From: Novosphingobium beihaiense
Lineage (GTDB): Bacteria; Pseudomonadota; Alphaproteobacteria; Sphingomonadales; Sphingomonadaceae
Direction: 5' to 3'
Assembly: GCF_022832375.1 (NCBI RefSeq)
Contig: NZ_JALHLG010000007.1
Location: 62,001-126,000, forward strand
DNA: 64,000 bases
Part shown: piece by piece, positions 27,470 to 37,706 of the stretch
How the letters are laid out: each line of letters opens with the position of its first letter
Numbering within the stretch: position 1 is the first letter of the stretch
Notes under the pieces: model-generated
The model's database searches: none
What the model was told of the DNA's origin: nothing
Seen by the model: only the letters and a program-made list of their open reading frames with translations
Made by a program: the position numbers and the translations under genes

Positions 27470-27934
27470 ATGACGGCTTTTCCCCAACCCAGCAGCGGCG
27501 TGATCGAAGGCGATACGCACCGCTTTGCCTTGCGCGTATTCTACGAGGATACCGATGCGGGCGGCGTGGTCTATCACGCCAATTACTTGCGCTGGTTCGA
27601 ACGCGCGCGTTCCGATCTCGTCGAGCTGCTGGGGATCGACCAGCGCGCGGCGCTGGAGAGCGGCGAAGGGCTCTACACCGTGGCCGAAGTGACGCTTCGC
27701 TACCTGTCGCCCGCACGGCTGGGCGATACGGTCTGCGTGGAGACCACGGCCAGCCAGGTCGGCCGGGTCCGTTGCACATTGCATCAAACCGCCTTGCGCG
27801 ATGGCGTCCGGCTGGCCGAGGCCGCCGTAAAGGTCGGGTTCATCGGCCTTGATGGACGACCGCGCCGTCAACCCGCCGCCTGGCAGGCGGCATTTGCCCA
27901 GCTTTTGAAATCCCGCCCGGAAGGACAGGAATGA
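27470..27934 (+). CDS. ybgC: Tol-Pal-associated acyl-CoA thioesterase YbgC
   Basis: A 154-aa hot-dog fold thioesterase. FYEDTDAGGVVYHANYLRWF contains the catalytic Asp of the 4-hydroxybenzoyl-CoA thioesterase class. It acts on short acyl-CoA or acyl-ACP and is linked to phospholipid handling. It overlaps tolQ by 4 bases and heads the tol-pal operon. Confidence 0.94.
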   Translation: MTAFPQPSSGVIEGDTHRFALRVFYEDTDAGGVVYHANYLRWFERARSDLVELLGIDQRAALESGEGLYTVAEVTLRYLSPARLGDTVCVETTASQVGRVRCTLHQTALRDGVRLAEAAVKVGFIGLDGRPRRQPAAWQAAFAQLLKSRPEGQE

Positions 27935-28640
27935 CTCTCGATACGCTTGCTTCCACTCTGAGTTTCGCTGGAGACACCGGCAGGCTCAACCCGGTCAAGC
28001 TGTTCCTCGATGCTGATATCGTGGTGCAGGCCATCATGATCGGGCTGATCCTGGCCAGTATCTGGGTCTGGACGATCATTGTCACGTTCATGCTGCGCAT
28101 GGGCAGTGTCTCGCGCCGCTGCGACGATTACGAGGACGGTTTCTGGGAGGCCGAAAACTTCGAGGCCTATCAGAAGGACCGGCGCCGGGGCGATGTGCCG
28201 ATGGGCAAGGTCGCCGGGGCCGGGCTTATCGAATGGCGGCGCAATGCGGCGACGCGCAGCGTTGATCACGAAGGCGCGCGCCAGCGTATCGCCATGGCCA
28301 TGAACGCCGCTGTGGGCGAGGAAGCGGACAAGCTGGCGGCCAGGCTCAACTTCCTGGCCACGGTCGGCTCGGTGGCGCCTTTCGTGGGCCTGTTCGGCAC
28401 CGTCTGGGGCATCATGAACAGCTTCTTCCAGATCGGCCAGCAGCAGAATTCCTCGCTCGCGGTAGTGGCGCCGGGCATTTCCGAGGCGTTGTTCGCCACG
28501 GCCATCGGCCTGTTCGCGGCCATCCCCGCGGTGATTGCCTACAACCGCTTTTCGCACCGCGTGAACATGTTTGAGGGGCGCCTGCAGCGCTTCGCGGACA
28601 AGCTGCACGCGGCACTGACGCGCCAGCTGGAGTCGCGCTG

Positions 28641-28641
<1 letters not shown>
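27931..28641 (+). CDS. tolQ: Tol-Pal system proton channel subunit TolQ
   Basis: A 236-aa inner-membrane protein of the MotA/TolQ/ExbB family that, with TolR, converts proton flow into force on TolA for outer-membrane constriction at division. Helices lie at about 32-54, 140-160 (ATVGSVAPFVGLFGTVWGIM) and 180-205 (ISEALFATAIGLFAAIPAVI). Overlaps tolR by one base (TGATG). Confidence 0.96.
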
Positions 28642-29084
<443 letters not shown>

Positions 29085-29108
29085 GGCGGCAGGGGTAGGG
29101 TCCGGCGG

Positions 29109-30014
29109 ATGGCATCCACGGCATTGCGTAAGGAAGAGGGCATCGGCCTCGCCGTTGCGGTTGCGCTTCACGCGGCCGTGCTGGCGGCGTTGATGATCCG
29201 CCCGCCGATGCACGATATCGTCAAGCCGCCCCAGCGCATCGAAGTGACGATCAGCGATATCTACGGCAAGACTTCGATGTCGCCCGATCCCTTCAGCAAG
29301 GCCGCGCCGGATCGCGGCCCGGTGCTCGGCGAACCGGCGCCTCCGCCCGAACCCGCCGCTCCCGAGCCGCAGCCGCAAGCCGCTGAGGAGCCGCAGCCGC
29401 AACCGGCACCGCCCAAACCGAAACCCGCGCCGAAGCCTGTCGCCAAGGCCGTGCACAAACCCAAGCCCCGGCCCAAGCCTGCACCTGTGAAGACCCCGCC
29501 GAAGAAGTCTTCAAGCCGCAAGTCCAGCGCGATCGACGATATCATTGCAAAGCCGAGCCGTTCCACTCAGGCCCCGTCAAGCAAGGGCAGCAAGACTCCG
29601 CGCAAGAGCGGCGCCAGTTCGTTCGCGCAGGCTTTCAGCGATGGTGTGCCGGGCGCCACATCCGATTCCGGCAAGGGCATGCCCGCGGCGGAATTTGGCC
29701 CCAGGCAGGTTTCCGCACTGGCCGCGGCCATCAACCGCCAGCTCAAGCCCTACTGGCAGGCGCCGCAAGGCGCGGATGCGGACTTGCTCGTGACACGCGT
29801 GCGTTTCCGGCTCAATCCCGACGGCAGCCTGAAGGGGGAGCCGCAGGTTCTGAGTACCAGTGGCCAGACCGCGGCGAACAAGGCGCAAGTCCAGCGCCAT
29901 CAGGAACAGGCCGTGCGCGCGGTGAAACTTGCGGCGCCTTTCGATCTGCCCGAAGATCTCTATCAGGGCTGGAAGGTCATCACGACCAACTTTGACAGGA
30001 AGCTATCGCAATGA
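29109..30014 (+). CDS. tolA: Tol-Pal system protein TolA
   Basis: A 301-aa inner-membrane-anchored spanning protein. One helix lies near residues 12-30, then a long Pro-, Lys- and Ala-rich stretch (about 65-165, EPQPQPAPPKPKPAPKP) crosses the periplasm. The globular C-terminal domain (about 195-301) contacts TolB and Pal. The helical Ala/Lys domain of the E. coli protein is replaced by this proline-rich rod. Overlaps tolB by 4 bases. Confidence 0.92.
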   Translation: MASTALRKEEGIGLAVAVALHAAVLAALMIRPPMHDIVKPPQRIEVTISDIYGKTSMSPDPFSKAAPDRGPVLGEPAPPPEPAAPEPQPQAAEEPQPQPAPPKPKPAPKPVAKAVHKPKPRPKPAPVKTPPKKSSSRKSSAIDDIIAKPSRSTQAPSSKGSKTPRKSGASSFAQAFSDGVPGATSDSGKGMPAAEFGPRQVSALAAAINRQLKPYWQAPQGADADLLVTRVRFRLNPDGSLKGEPQVLSTSGQTAANKAQVQRHQEQAVRAVKLAAPFDLPEDLYQGWKVITTNFDRKLSQ

Positions 30015-31384
30015 AGACGTTCCATCACCTTGCGTTCGGATTGCTGCTGGCCGTGTCGAGCGCCGCGCTGGCGCAGGATGCAGCGCCGCCCGCACAGCCG
30101 GAGGCTCAGGCCTCGGAAGGGCTCGAAGTCACGGTTTCCGACGATAGCGAGTGGCAGGATCTGGGTATTGCCATCACGGTCTTCGCCACCGACGCCGATG
30201 TGCCCACGCGCACCAATGCGGGATCTACGTCGGCGCTTGGCCGGGCGCTGTCGAGTGTGGTCGCGGCCGATCTCAAGAACAACGGGCTGTTCAAACCCGC
30301 CGGGCCGGGCGGGCTGCCGCAGCCATCGTTCGACCAGGTTCGCGAGCCCAACTATCCGATCTGGTCCATGCGCAGCGCGGACATGCTGGTGCAGGGCTAT
30401 GTCCATGCCAATCCGGACGATACCCTTACCGTGGGCTGCTATCTCTTTGACGTAGCGCTCAAGCAGCCGCTGGCCAAGGCGGGATGGAAGGTCAATCCGC
30501 AGGACTGGCGCCGCGCGGCGCACAAGTGCGCAGACATGGTCTATTCGCGCCTGTCGGGCGAAAGCCCCTTCTTCGATTCGCGCATTGCCTACATCGCCGA
30601 GACAGGCCCCAAGAGCCACCGGATGAAGCGGCTGGCGGTGATGGATTCGGATGGCGCCAACATGCGCTATCTCACCAGCGGGCAAGCGACGGCGCTGACG
30701 CCGCGCTATTCGCCCGATTATTCGAAGATCCTCTACCTCTCCTATCTCAACGGAGAGCCGAGCATCTATATCTACGATCTGCGTTCCAACACGCAGAAAC
30801 TGCTCCTGCGCAGCAAGAACCCGACGCTGGCCCCACGCTGGTCGCCCGATGGCAAGTGGGTGCTCTATTCGATGGCGATCGCGGGCAATACCGACATCTA
30901 CAAGATGCCTGCTTCCGGCGGTCAGGCCACGAAGCTGACGGACAGCCCCGGTATCGATATCGGCGGCAGCTTCTCTCCCGATGGCAGCAAGATCGTGTTC
31001 GAAAGCGATCGTTCGGGCAGCCAGCAGGTCTATGTGATGAACGCGGACGGATCAGGCCAGCATCGCATCAGTTTCTTCGGCGGCCGTTCGGCCACGCCCG
31101 AATGGAGCCCGCGCGGCGATCAGATCGCTTTCACCCACATTGCCGGAAACCTGCGCATCGCGGTCATGTCTCCCAACGGGCGCAACATGCGCTATCTGAC
31201 CAATTCCTGGCAGGACGAGGCGCCGACCTGGTCGCCGAACGGGCGCATCGTGCAGTTCTTCCGTACCGAGAAGAACTCCGGCGTGACTTCGATCTGGCAG
31301 GTTGACCTCACCGGCCGCAACGAGCGCAAGCTGCCCACGCCGGTGGGCGCGTCCGATCCCGCATGGGGGCCTGTCCGGCCCTGA
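30011..31384 (+). CDS. tolB: Tol-Pal system beta-propeller protein TolB
   Basis: A 457-aa periplasmic protein with signal peptide (MKTFHHLAFGLLLAVSSAAL, cleaved about residue 22), an N-terminal domain (about 40-170) and six WD40-like blades (NPTLAPRWSPDGKWVLYS, GGSFSPDGSKIVFESDRSGS, WSPRGDQIAFTHIAG). It links TolA to Pal. Confidence 0.97.
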   Translation: MKTFHHLAFGLLLAVSSAALAQDAAPPAQPEAQASEGLEVTVSDDSEWQDLGIAITVFATDADVPTRTNAGSTSALGRALSSVVAADLKNNGLFKPAGPGGLPQPSFDQVREPNYPIWSMRSADMLVQGYVHANPDDTLTVGCYLFDVALKQPLAKAGWKVNPQDWRRAAHKCADMVYSRLSGESPFFDSRIAYIAETGPKSHRMKRLAVMDSDGANMRYLTSGQATALTPRYSPDYSKILYLSYLNGEPSIYIYDLRSNTQKLLLRSKNPTLAPRWSPDGKWVLYSMAIAGNTDIYKMPASGGQATKLTDSPGIDIGGSFSPDGSKIVFESDRSGSQQVYVMNADGSGQHRISFFGGRSATPEWSPRGDQIAFTHIAGNLRIAVMSPNGRNMRYLTNSWQDEAPTWSPNGRIVQFFRTEKNSGVTSIWQVDLTGRNERKLPTPVGASDPAWGPVRP

Positions 31385-31493
31385 GCGGATTGCTGATGTC
31401 CTTTAATCGTTCCGGTTGACTCTGTTGAGAATTCTACGGAACTTCCCCCCTCGCCAGCCATTCCTCCAGGCTGAGCACCAAAGGAGACTGCCC

Positions 31494-32036
31494 ATGCCTT
31501 CTTCCCACACTATTTCCCGGCACACCAGGAGCGGGGCGGCAGCGCTGCTGCTGGCGGGCGCTCTTGCCGTTTCCGCCTGCAAGACCACGGCGCCTGCCGA
31601 ACTGCCGCCCGAACCCGGCCCGGCGACCACCACGACGACAACCGCGCCGAGCCAGCCCAGCGGCCCGATCGCGGGCAGCCAGGCCGATTTCGTGGCGAAG
31701 ATGATGGGGGCGGACACCATCTATTTCGACACGGACAAGTACGACATCGATTCGATGGATCAGGCCGCGCTGGCCAAGCAGGCGCAGTGGCTGATGCAGT
31801 ATCCGAACAAGCGCGTCACGATCGAGGGTCACTGCGACGAGCGCGGCACCCGTGAATACAACCTTGCCCTGGGTGAGCGCCGCGCCAATGCCGCGAAGAA
31901 CTACCTTATCAGCCTGGGGGTCGATGCGTCGCGGCTTTCGACCGTCAGCTACGGCAAGGAACGCCCGGTGGCGCTTGGCTCGAACGAGCAGGCCTGGGCG
32001 CAGAACCGCCGCGCCGTGACGATCACGATCGATTGA
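31494..32036 (+). CDS. pal: Peptidoglycan-associated lipoprotein Pal
   Basis: A 180-aa outer-membrane lipoprotein. The signal ends in the lipobox VSAC (Cys about 29). A Pro/Thr-rich linker follows, then the OmpA-like peptidoglycan-binding domain ([32 protein letters not shown]). AAAGGAGA precedes the ATG at 31494. It follows tolB by 110 bases. cpoB (ybgF) does not follow. Confidence 0.97.
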   Translation: MPSSHTISRHTRSGAAALLLAGALAVSACKTTAPAELPPEPGPATTTTTTAPSQPSGPIAGSQADFVAKMMGADTIYFDTDKYDIDSMDQAALAKQAQWLMQYPNKRVTIEGHCDERGTREYNLALGERRANAAKNYLISLGVDASRLSTVSYGKERPVALGSNEQAWAQNRRAVTITID

Positions 32037-32124
32037 TCCGTATGAGGGCTTCGCTGCCGGATAATCGGTGGCGGAGCCCTCAAAGGGTTGCATCGGTTTC
32101 GATTCGCGGATTATCGCGCTTCGG

Positions 32125-32658
32125 ATGAGCCGCGCACGCCGATCAAACGACTGGGGATTCCCGCGCTGGCGCGGCTATGGCAGCTCGCGCGAGGCGGCGC
32201 AGGTGCGCCTGTGCGATCGCCATGGCTGCAACGAGCCGGGCGATTGCCCCGCGCCCAAGAGCCCCAACAGCCCCGACCGCTGGTACTTCTGCCAGAAACA
32301 CGCGGCCGAATACAACGCGGGATGGGATTATTTCGCCGGTCTCGACAAGGAAGCCGCGGCCGAGCGTGAGGCGCAGGAGCGGGCCGAGGCAGCGGGCTAT
32401 CAGGAATCGGCGCATTACGGCTGGGCCGGATCGGGTGACGGCACGCGCAGCCGTGATGAACTGCGCGCGCTGGAAGCGCTGGGGCTCGATCCAGATGCGG
32501 ATTTCGACGCGGTGCGCAAGGCCTGGCGCACCAAGGCCAAGGAAGTCCACCCGGACGTGCGCCCGGGCGATGCCGATGCGGCCAAGGCGTTTCAGACCTA
32601 TCAGCTTGCCTACGAAGTGCTGCGCGCGGCCGAAGAGCGGCGGGAGTGGAAAGGGTAG
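32125..32658 (+). CDS. J-domain protein
   Basis: A 177-aa protein. The C-terminal 65 residues form a DnaJ domain (ALEALGLDPDADFDAVRKAW to AYEVLRAAEERREWKG) with the HPD motif in KEVHPDVRPG, which stimulates DnaK. The N-terminal half has a Cys/His pattern (LCDRHGCNEPGDCPAP, WYFCQKHAAEYN) that may bind zinc. This domain order is common in sphingomonads. The ATG at 32125 is preferred, and an upstream ATG at 32068 is possible. Confidence 0.85.
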   Translation: MSRARRSNDWGFPRWRGYGSSREAAQVRLCDRHGCNEPGDCPAPKSPNSPDRWYFCQKHAAEYNAGWDYFAGLDKEAAAEREAQERAEAAGYQESAHYGWAGSGDGTRSRDELRALEALGLDPDADFDAVRKAWRTKAKEVHPDVRPGDADAAKAFQTYQLAYEVLRAAEERREWKG

Positions 32659-32733
32659 GGGCGCCTTTGTGCCCGTCTTGCCGGGCCGGTCTGGTCCTTC
32701 ATGTCAGGCAGGACGATGTGCCGCTGACACAAC

Positions 32734-32768
32734 AAAGGGCGCTCCATCGAGGGAGCGCCCTTTGTTTT
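32734..32768 (+). terminator. Rho-independent terminator between convergent genes
   Basis: AAAGGGCGCTCC and GGAGCGCCCTTT form a 12-bp stem around a short loop, followed by GTTTTTG on the plus strand. It ends the J-domain transcript and, read the other way, lies after infC. Confidence 0.88.
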
Positions 32769-32790
32769 TGTCAGGCGGGTGCCCGGCGCG

Positions 32791-33312
32791 TTACTTTGGC
32801 GCCAGCACCATCAGCATCTGCCGGCCTTCCATGCGCGGATAGGCTTCGACCTTGGCGATCTCGGCGACGTCTTCCTGCACGCGGCGCAGCAGGTTCATGC
32901 CCAGCTGCTGGTGCGACAGCTCACGGCCACGGAAGCGCAGGGTGACTTTCACCTTGTCACCGTCGCCGATGAAGCGGACGACGTTGCGCATCTTCGTGTC
33001 ATAGTCGTGATCGTCGATGTTCGGGCGCATCTTGATCTCTTTGATCTCCTGCGTCCTCTGGGTCTTGCGCGCGGCATTGGCCTTTTTCTGGGCCTCATAC
33101 CGGTACTTGCCGACATCGAGGAACTTGCACACCGGCGGATCCGCGTTGGGCGAGACTTCGACCAGGTCAAGGCCGACATCGGCCGCCTGTTCGATGGCTT
33201 CGCGAGTGTACATGACGCCAAGGTTTTCGCCGTTCTCGTCGATGACGCGAACCTTGTCGGACTGGATCATGTTATTGTAGCGCGGTCCACTCTTGACCGG
33301 GGGCGTCATCAT
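32791..33312 (-). CDS. infC: Translation initiation factor IF-3
   Basis: A 173-aa IF-3. It keeps the ribosomal subunits apart and proofreads the start codon. The N-domain ([20 protein letters not shown]), the Lys-rich linker helix and the C-domain ([30 protein letters not shown]) are all present. It starts with tandem ATGs (33312 and 33309) without a visible Shine-Dalgarno site. The rare non-ATG start of many infC genes is not used here. Confidence 0.97.
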   Translation of the reverse strand: MMTPPVKSGPRYNNMIQSDKVRVIDENGENLGVMYTREAIEQAADVGLDLVEVSPNADPPVCKFLDVGKYRYEAQKKANAARKTQRTQEIKEIKMRPNIDDHDYDTKMRNVVRFIGDGDKVKVTLRFRGRELSHQQLGMNLLRRVQEDVAEIAKVEAYPRMEGRQMLMVLAPK

Positions 33313-33479
33313 ACGCCGGGGTGGGGGTGCTATAAGCGTTCTCCTGAATCGTTACCGTTGCATATTCGGATTCGCGGGTCATTAGTGCGAATCGCGCGGG
33401 CGCGCAAAGCGGGATTTCGCGCAAGCCTGTTAAGAAAGTGCGTTCCAGTGTGCCCTCGCCCTTTACCCAATATACGGAC

Positions 33480-34172
33480 TCAGGCCGCTTTTCGCCAGAG
33501 GGGATAGCGAACAAGCCTTTCGCGGGCTGGCACGAGGGCCTCTATCGCCTCCGCGGGCTGGAGCGCGGAAAGGATCGCAGGATCGGCTGCGTTCATGCCG
33601 CCGGTCAGGCTTCCGAACGCGGGAAGCACCATCCGGTTGCCGCTCATGACCGCGCAAGGGCGGGCGATACGCCGCCCCCGCGTTTCCACCACAAGGCGGG
33701 GATGGAAGTGCCCGGAAAGCTCTGCTTCCAGCGTTCCTTCCTGGGCGATGTGCCGCAGGGCGATGCCGCTGGTATGCAGTTCTTCCAGGCAGGTCCCTCC
33801 GGCATCGGGGCCGAGTTGCGGATCATGGTTGCCGGTGATCCAGACCCAGTCCAGCGCGCGGGTGAGTGCGGCCAGCATGCCCGCGGCATGCGGCTCAAGC
33901 CGTTCGGGGCCCATGCTGTCGTGGAAATTGTCCCCCAGCGCAAAGACCCGCCGCGCCCCGGTGAGGCGCACGGCCATGGACAGGCGCTCCAGAGTCTCCC
34001 GGCTGTCGTAAGGGGGGAGCATCTGGCCGCTGCGGGCGAAGAAGCTGCTCTTTTCCAGATGCAGGTCCGCTACCAGCAGCGCCTGTTCGCGTGGCCAGAA
34101 CAGCGCGCTTGCCCGTCCCGGCACGCCGGTGACGAGCCGCATTTCCTGACCGCAGAACGAAAAGGGAACCAT
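33480..34172 (-). CDS. pdeM: Ligase-associated DNA damage response endonuclease PdeM
   Basis: A 230-aa calcineurin-like metallophosphoesterase. Metal-binding motifs are LLVADLHLEKSSFFARSG, ALGDNFHDS, ITGNHD and LSGHFHPR. PdeM is usually encoded with a DNA ligase, an exonuclease and a helicase in damage-response clusters, but those partners are not adjacent here. Confidence 0.9.
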   Translation of the reverse strand: MVPFSFCGQEMRLVTGVPGRASALFWPREQALLVADLHLEKSSFFARSGQMLPPYDSRETLERLSMAVRLTGARRVFALGDNFHDSMGPERLEPHAAGMLAALTRALDWVWITGNHDPQLGPDAGGTCLEELHTSGIALRHIAQEGTLEAELSGHFHPRLVVETRGRRIARPCAVMSGNRMVLPAFGSLTGGMNAADPAILSALQPAEAIEALVPARERLVRYPLWRKAA

Positions 34173-34216
34173 GGCTTCCCCTTGCCGCAGGCCGCGCGAT
34201 TTGGCAAGCGCGCACG

Positions 34217-35080
34217 ATGACCGACTGGACCCCTTATGCCGCCCGCGCCAGCGAATGGTTCCAAACCCTGCGCGACAATATCTGCGCCGAATTCGAGGCT
34301 ATCGAGCGGGAGGCGGGTTCCAGCGCCGCGTTCGAATATACCCCGTGGAAACGGGCGGCCGTGGAAGGGGGCGAAGGCGAAACCGGCGGCGGCACGCGCG
34401 GGCTGATCAAAGGCAAGGTCTTCGAAAAGGCCGGGGTGAATATTTCCACCGTTTCCGGCGGGCTGGCGAAGGATTTCGCCGAGACCATCAATGGTGCCTC
34501 GGCCGAACAGAACGCCTTTTCGGCCACGGGCATCAGCCTGGTGGCGCACATGGCCAATCCGCATGTTCCGGCCGTGCACATGAACACCCGCTTCCTCACG
34601 ACCACCAAGGCATGGTTCGGCGGCGGCGCCGATCTCAATCCGCCGCTGCCTTACGATGAGGATACGGCCGAGTTCCACGCCGAACTCAAGGCCGCCTGCG
34701 ATGCCCACGGCGCGGACTACCATGATCGCTTCAAGGCCTGGGCGGACGAGTATTTCTATATTCCGCACCGTAAGGTTCATCGCGGTGTAGGCGGCATTTT
34801 CTACGATCACCTCGAATGCGCGGACGAGGCGGCATGGGAAGCCAACTTCGCCTTCACCAAAGCGGTGGGCGAGGCTTTTCTGGCCGTCTTCCCCCGGATC
34901 GTGCGCCGCCGCATGGGCATGGACTTCACACCTGCGGACAAGGCGCAGCAACTCGAATGGCGCGGCCGCTACGCCGAGTTCAACCTCGTCTATGACCGTG
35001 GCACTCTGTTCGGCCTGAAGACCGGCGGCAATATCGATGCCATCCTGATGAGCCTGCCGCCAGAGGCCACATGGAGCTGA
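34217..35080 (+). CDS. hemF: Oxygen-dependent coproporphyrinogen III oxidase
   Basis: HemF decarboxylates coproporphyrinogen III to protoporphyrinogen IX with O2 in haem synthesis. It has 287 aa. The signatures NPHVPAVHMNTRF, FGGGADLNPPLPYDED and FNLVYDRGTLFGLKTGG are intact. It is divergent from pdeM with 44 bases between starts. Confidence 0.97.
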   Translation: MTDWTPYAARASEWFQTLRDNICAEFEAIEREAGSSAAFEYTPWKRAAVEGGEGETGGGTRGLIKGKVFEKAGVNISTVSGGLAKDFAETINGASAEQNAFSATGISLVAHMANPHVPAVHMNTRFLTTTKAWFGGGADLNPPLPYDEDTAEFHAELKAACDAHGADYHDRFKAWADEYFYIPHRKVHRGVGGIFYDHLECADEAAWEANFAFTKAVGEAFLAVFPRIVRRRMGMDFTPADKAQQLEWRGRYAEFNLVYDRGTLFGLKTGGNIDAILMSLPPEATWS

Positions 35081-35163
35081 TTTTCGCCTTGCCGCGATTT
35101 AACTTTTGACCCTGCCGGATGACCCCTTAAGAGTTTGAACTTCAAGTTTTCTTCGGGGGTTTC

Positions 35164-36609
35164 ATGCGATCTGGCCGTTTTTCCTGTCTTCTTGCGCTTG
35201 CCGCGACGCTGGCTGGCTGCGGCGGGGGCGGTTCTTCCTCGACAGGTTCTACGGCTTCGGGCGCAACGCCCACGCCCGGTTCCACGCCGCCCGTGACCAG
35301 CACGCCCACACCCACGGCCTGTTCGCTCTCGTCCCGCCAGCAGTGGACGCTCGCGCAGTTGCAGGAGTGGTATCTGTTTCCCGATCTGCTCGACAGTTCC
35401 GTGGACCCGGCCAGCTACTCGACGGTGAGTGATTACATCGATGCGCTTGTCGCCCCCGCGCGGGCGCAGTCGAAAGACCGCTATTTCACCTATCTGACCT
35501 CCATATCGGAAGAGGATGCCTATTACGAAAAGGGCGAAACGGCCGGTCTGGGTGTGCAACTGGGCTTCGACTACAACAGTAACCGGTTGTTCGTGGTGGA
35601 AGCCTATGAAGGGGCGCCGGGGCTGGCGGCGGGCATGGACCGGGGCACCGAGATCATCGCCATCGGCACGTCGGCTTCCAACCTGCAATCGGTCCAGTCG
35701 CTGGTCCAAAACGGCGGAACCCAGGCGGTAAGCGATGCCATGGGGCCGTCCACCGTGGGCACCACGCGCGTGTTCCAGATCCGCCAGCCCGATAGCTCGG
35801 TCTCGACCGTGAGCGTTTCCAAGCAGGACTATGCGCTCGATCCCGTGTCCTCGCGCTATGGCGCCAAAGTAATCGAGGATAACGGGCGCAAGGTCGGCTA
35901 CATTGCCTTGCGCACGTTCGTGGATACGGCCGAGCCTGCGCTGCGCAGCGCGTTTGCCGATTTCAAATCGCAGGGGATTACCGAGGTTATCGTCGATCTG
36001 CGGTATAACGGCGGCGGCCTTCTTCAGGTTTCGCAGCTGTTTTCGGACCTGCTCAATGCCCAGCGCACCGGCCAGGTGCAAAGCTACACCACGTTCCGCG
36101 ATTCGAAATCGGACGAGAACGAAACCAACTACTTCTCCAGCCAGCCCGAAGCGATCGCGGCGACCCGCATTGCCTTTATCGGCACGGGGAGCACGGCATC
36201 GGCGAGCGAACTGCTGATCAATGCCGAGAAACCCTATCTCGGCTCCAACGCGGCGCTGATCGGCAGCAATACTTATGGCAAGCCGGTGGGGCAGGTCGGG
36301 CTGGACAATGCACCGTGCGATGACCGCTTGCGCGCGATTGCGCTGAAAGTGGAAAATGCCAATCACGAGGGCGATTACTACACGGGCCTGGCCAGCGTGC
36401 TGCCGCAGACGTGCCAGGCCACCGACGACATTTCCTATCAATTGGGTAATCCGCAGGAACCCTCGATCAAGGCGGCGCTTAATTTCCTCGACGGGCGAAG
36501 CTGCACCGCGATCGCAACGGCAGGCGTGGCGCAGCAGGGCGCCGGACGGCGGCTGTTGAAGGCCAAGAACCCGAACGCAGTGCAGCGCGAACTGCCCGGC
36601 GTCTACTGA
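35164..36609 (+). CDS. S41 family C-terminal-processing-type peptidase, lipoprotein
   Basis: A 481-aa predicted lipoprotein (lipobox LAGC, Cys about 19) with a Ser/Thr/Pro-rich linker to about residue 55. An N-terminal helical cap, a PDZ domain (about 120-215) and the tail-specific protease domain follow. The catalytic Ser lies in GTGSTASASE (about 345) and Lys in NTYGKPVGQ about 25 residues later. Such enzymes trim periplasmic or surface proteins. Confidence 0.9.
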   Translation: MRSGRFSCLLALAATLAGCGGGGSSSTGSTASGATPTPGSTPPVTSTPTPTACSLSSRQQWTLAQLQEWYLFPDLLDSSVDPASYSTVSDYIDALVAPARAQSKDRYFTYLTSISEEDAYYEKGETAGLGVQLGFDYNSNRLFVVEAYEGAPGLAAGMDRGTEIIAIGTSASNLQSVQSLVQNGGTQAVSDAMGPSTVGTTRVFQIRQPDSSVSTVSVSKQDYALDPVSSRYGAKVIEDNGRKVGYIALRTFVDTAEPALRSAFADFKSQGITEVIVDLRYNGGGLLQVSQLFSDLLNAQRTGQVQSYTTFRDSKSDENETNYFSSQPEAIAATRIAFIGTGSTASASELLINAEKPYLGSNAALIGSNTYGKPVGQVGLDNAPCDDRLRAIALKVENANHEGDYYTGLASVLPQTCQATDDISYQLGNPQEPSIKAALNFLDGRSCTAIATAGVAQQGAGRRLLKAKNPNAVQRELPGVY

Positions 36610-36632
36610 CCCTGGTTAAGCAGGCGGGCCCG

Positions 36633-37703
36633 TCAGGCGGGAACGCTTGACCGGCTCTTCATCAGGGGCTGGATGCGGGTGCCGAAATTCTCCACCCCTT
36701 CGATGAAATCGTCGAACGTCAGCAGAACGCCGCCGGTGTTGGGCACTTCGGCCATTTCGTCGAGCATGCGGGCCACGCTTTCGTAGCTGCCCACCAGCGT
36801 GCCCATGTTGATGTTCACCGCGCCTTCGGGAGCGGCGAGCTGGCGCACGTTGGTATCGGTATTGACGGTATCCTTCGCGCCCTGATCGGCCAGCCAGGCA
36901 ATGGCATCGAGATCGGCCCCGTCGTTGTAGAGCTTCCACTTCGCCATCGCTTCCTCATCGGTTTCGGCGGCGATGATCATGACGAGGACGAAGACTTTTA
37001 CGTCGCGCCCGGTTTGCGCGGTGAAGCGGGCAAGGCGTTCGTTGTTGGAGGCAAAGGCGGTGGGCGTGTTGACGCCCTTGCCCAGGCAGAAGGCATAGTC
37101 CGCCCACTTGGCTGAAAAGCCCAGCCCTGCGTCGGACGATCCGGCGCAGATGATCTTCATGTCCCCCTGCGGCTGGGGCCGCACGAGGCAATCGTCCATC
37201 TGGTAGTATTCGCCCTTGAAGTCGCTGCGGCCGGTATCCCATAGCTCGCGCAGGATCTGGGCATATTCGTCGAGCATCTTGTAGCGGTTGCTGAAATGCT
37301 TGTCCCCCGGCCACAGGCCCATCTGGGTATACTCGGGGGGCTGCCATCCCGTCACCAGATTGAGCCCGAAACGGCCGTGGCTGATCGAATCGATCGTGTT
37401 GCACATGCGCGCGGCGAAAGCGGGCGGGATGATCAGGGTGGGGCAAGTGGCGAAGATCTTGATCTTCTCCGTCGCCGCCGCAAGGCCGGACATCAAGGTG
37501 AAGCTTTCCAGCCCGTATTCCCAGAACTCGCTCTTGCCGCCAAAGCCGCGCAGCTTGATCATCGAAAGCAGGAAATCGAGCCCGTGCTTCTCCGCGCGCA
37601 AGGCGATCTCCTTGTTGAGATCGAACGTGGGCTTGTATTGCGGAGACGTGGTGCTGATCAGCCAGCCGTTGTTGTTGATGGGGACGAAAACGCCGACTTG
37701 CAT
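36633..37703 (-). CDS. rutA: Pyrimidine monooxygenase RutA
   Basis: A 356-aa flavin-dependent LLM-fold enzyme that opens the uracil ring between N3 and C4 to give ureidoacrylate. [47 protein letters not shown] and the C-terminal [20 protein letters not shown] match RutA closely. In E. coli the flavin reductase RutF supports it, but no rutF is found here. It is the last gene of rutB-C-D-A. Confidence 0.96.
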   Translation of the reverse strand: MQVGVFVPINNNGWLISTTSPQYKPTFDLNKEIALRAEKHGLDFLLSMIKLRGFGGKSEFWEYGLESFTLMSGLAAATEKIKIFATCPTLIIPPAFAARMCNTIDSISHGRFGLNLVTGWQPPEYTQMGLWPGDKHFSNRYKMLDEYAQILRELWDTGRSDFKGEYYQMDDCLVRPQPQGDMKIICAGSSDAGLGFSAKWADYAFCLGKGVNTPTAFASNNERLARFTAQTGRDVKVFVLVMIIAAETDEEAMAKWKLYNDGADLDAIAWLADQGAKDTVNTDTNVRQLAAPEGAVNINMGTLVGSYESVARMLDEMAEVPNTGGVLLTFDDFIEGVENFGTRIQPLMKSRSSVPA

Positions 37704-37706
37704 GGT

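Noticed and set aside
34990..36441. A 483-codon minus-strand frame opposite the S41 peptidase
   Set aside because: It is fully explained by antisense reading of the peptidase gene.
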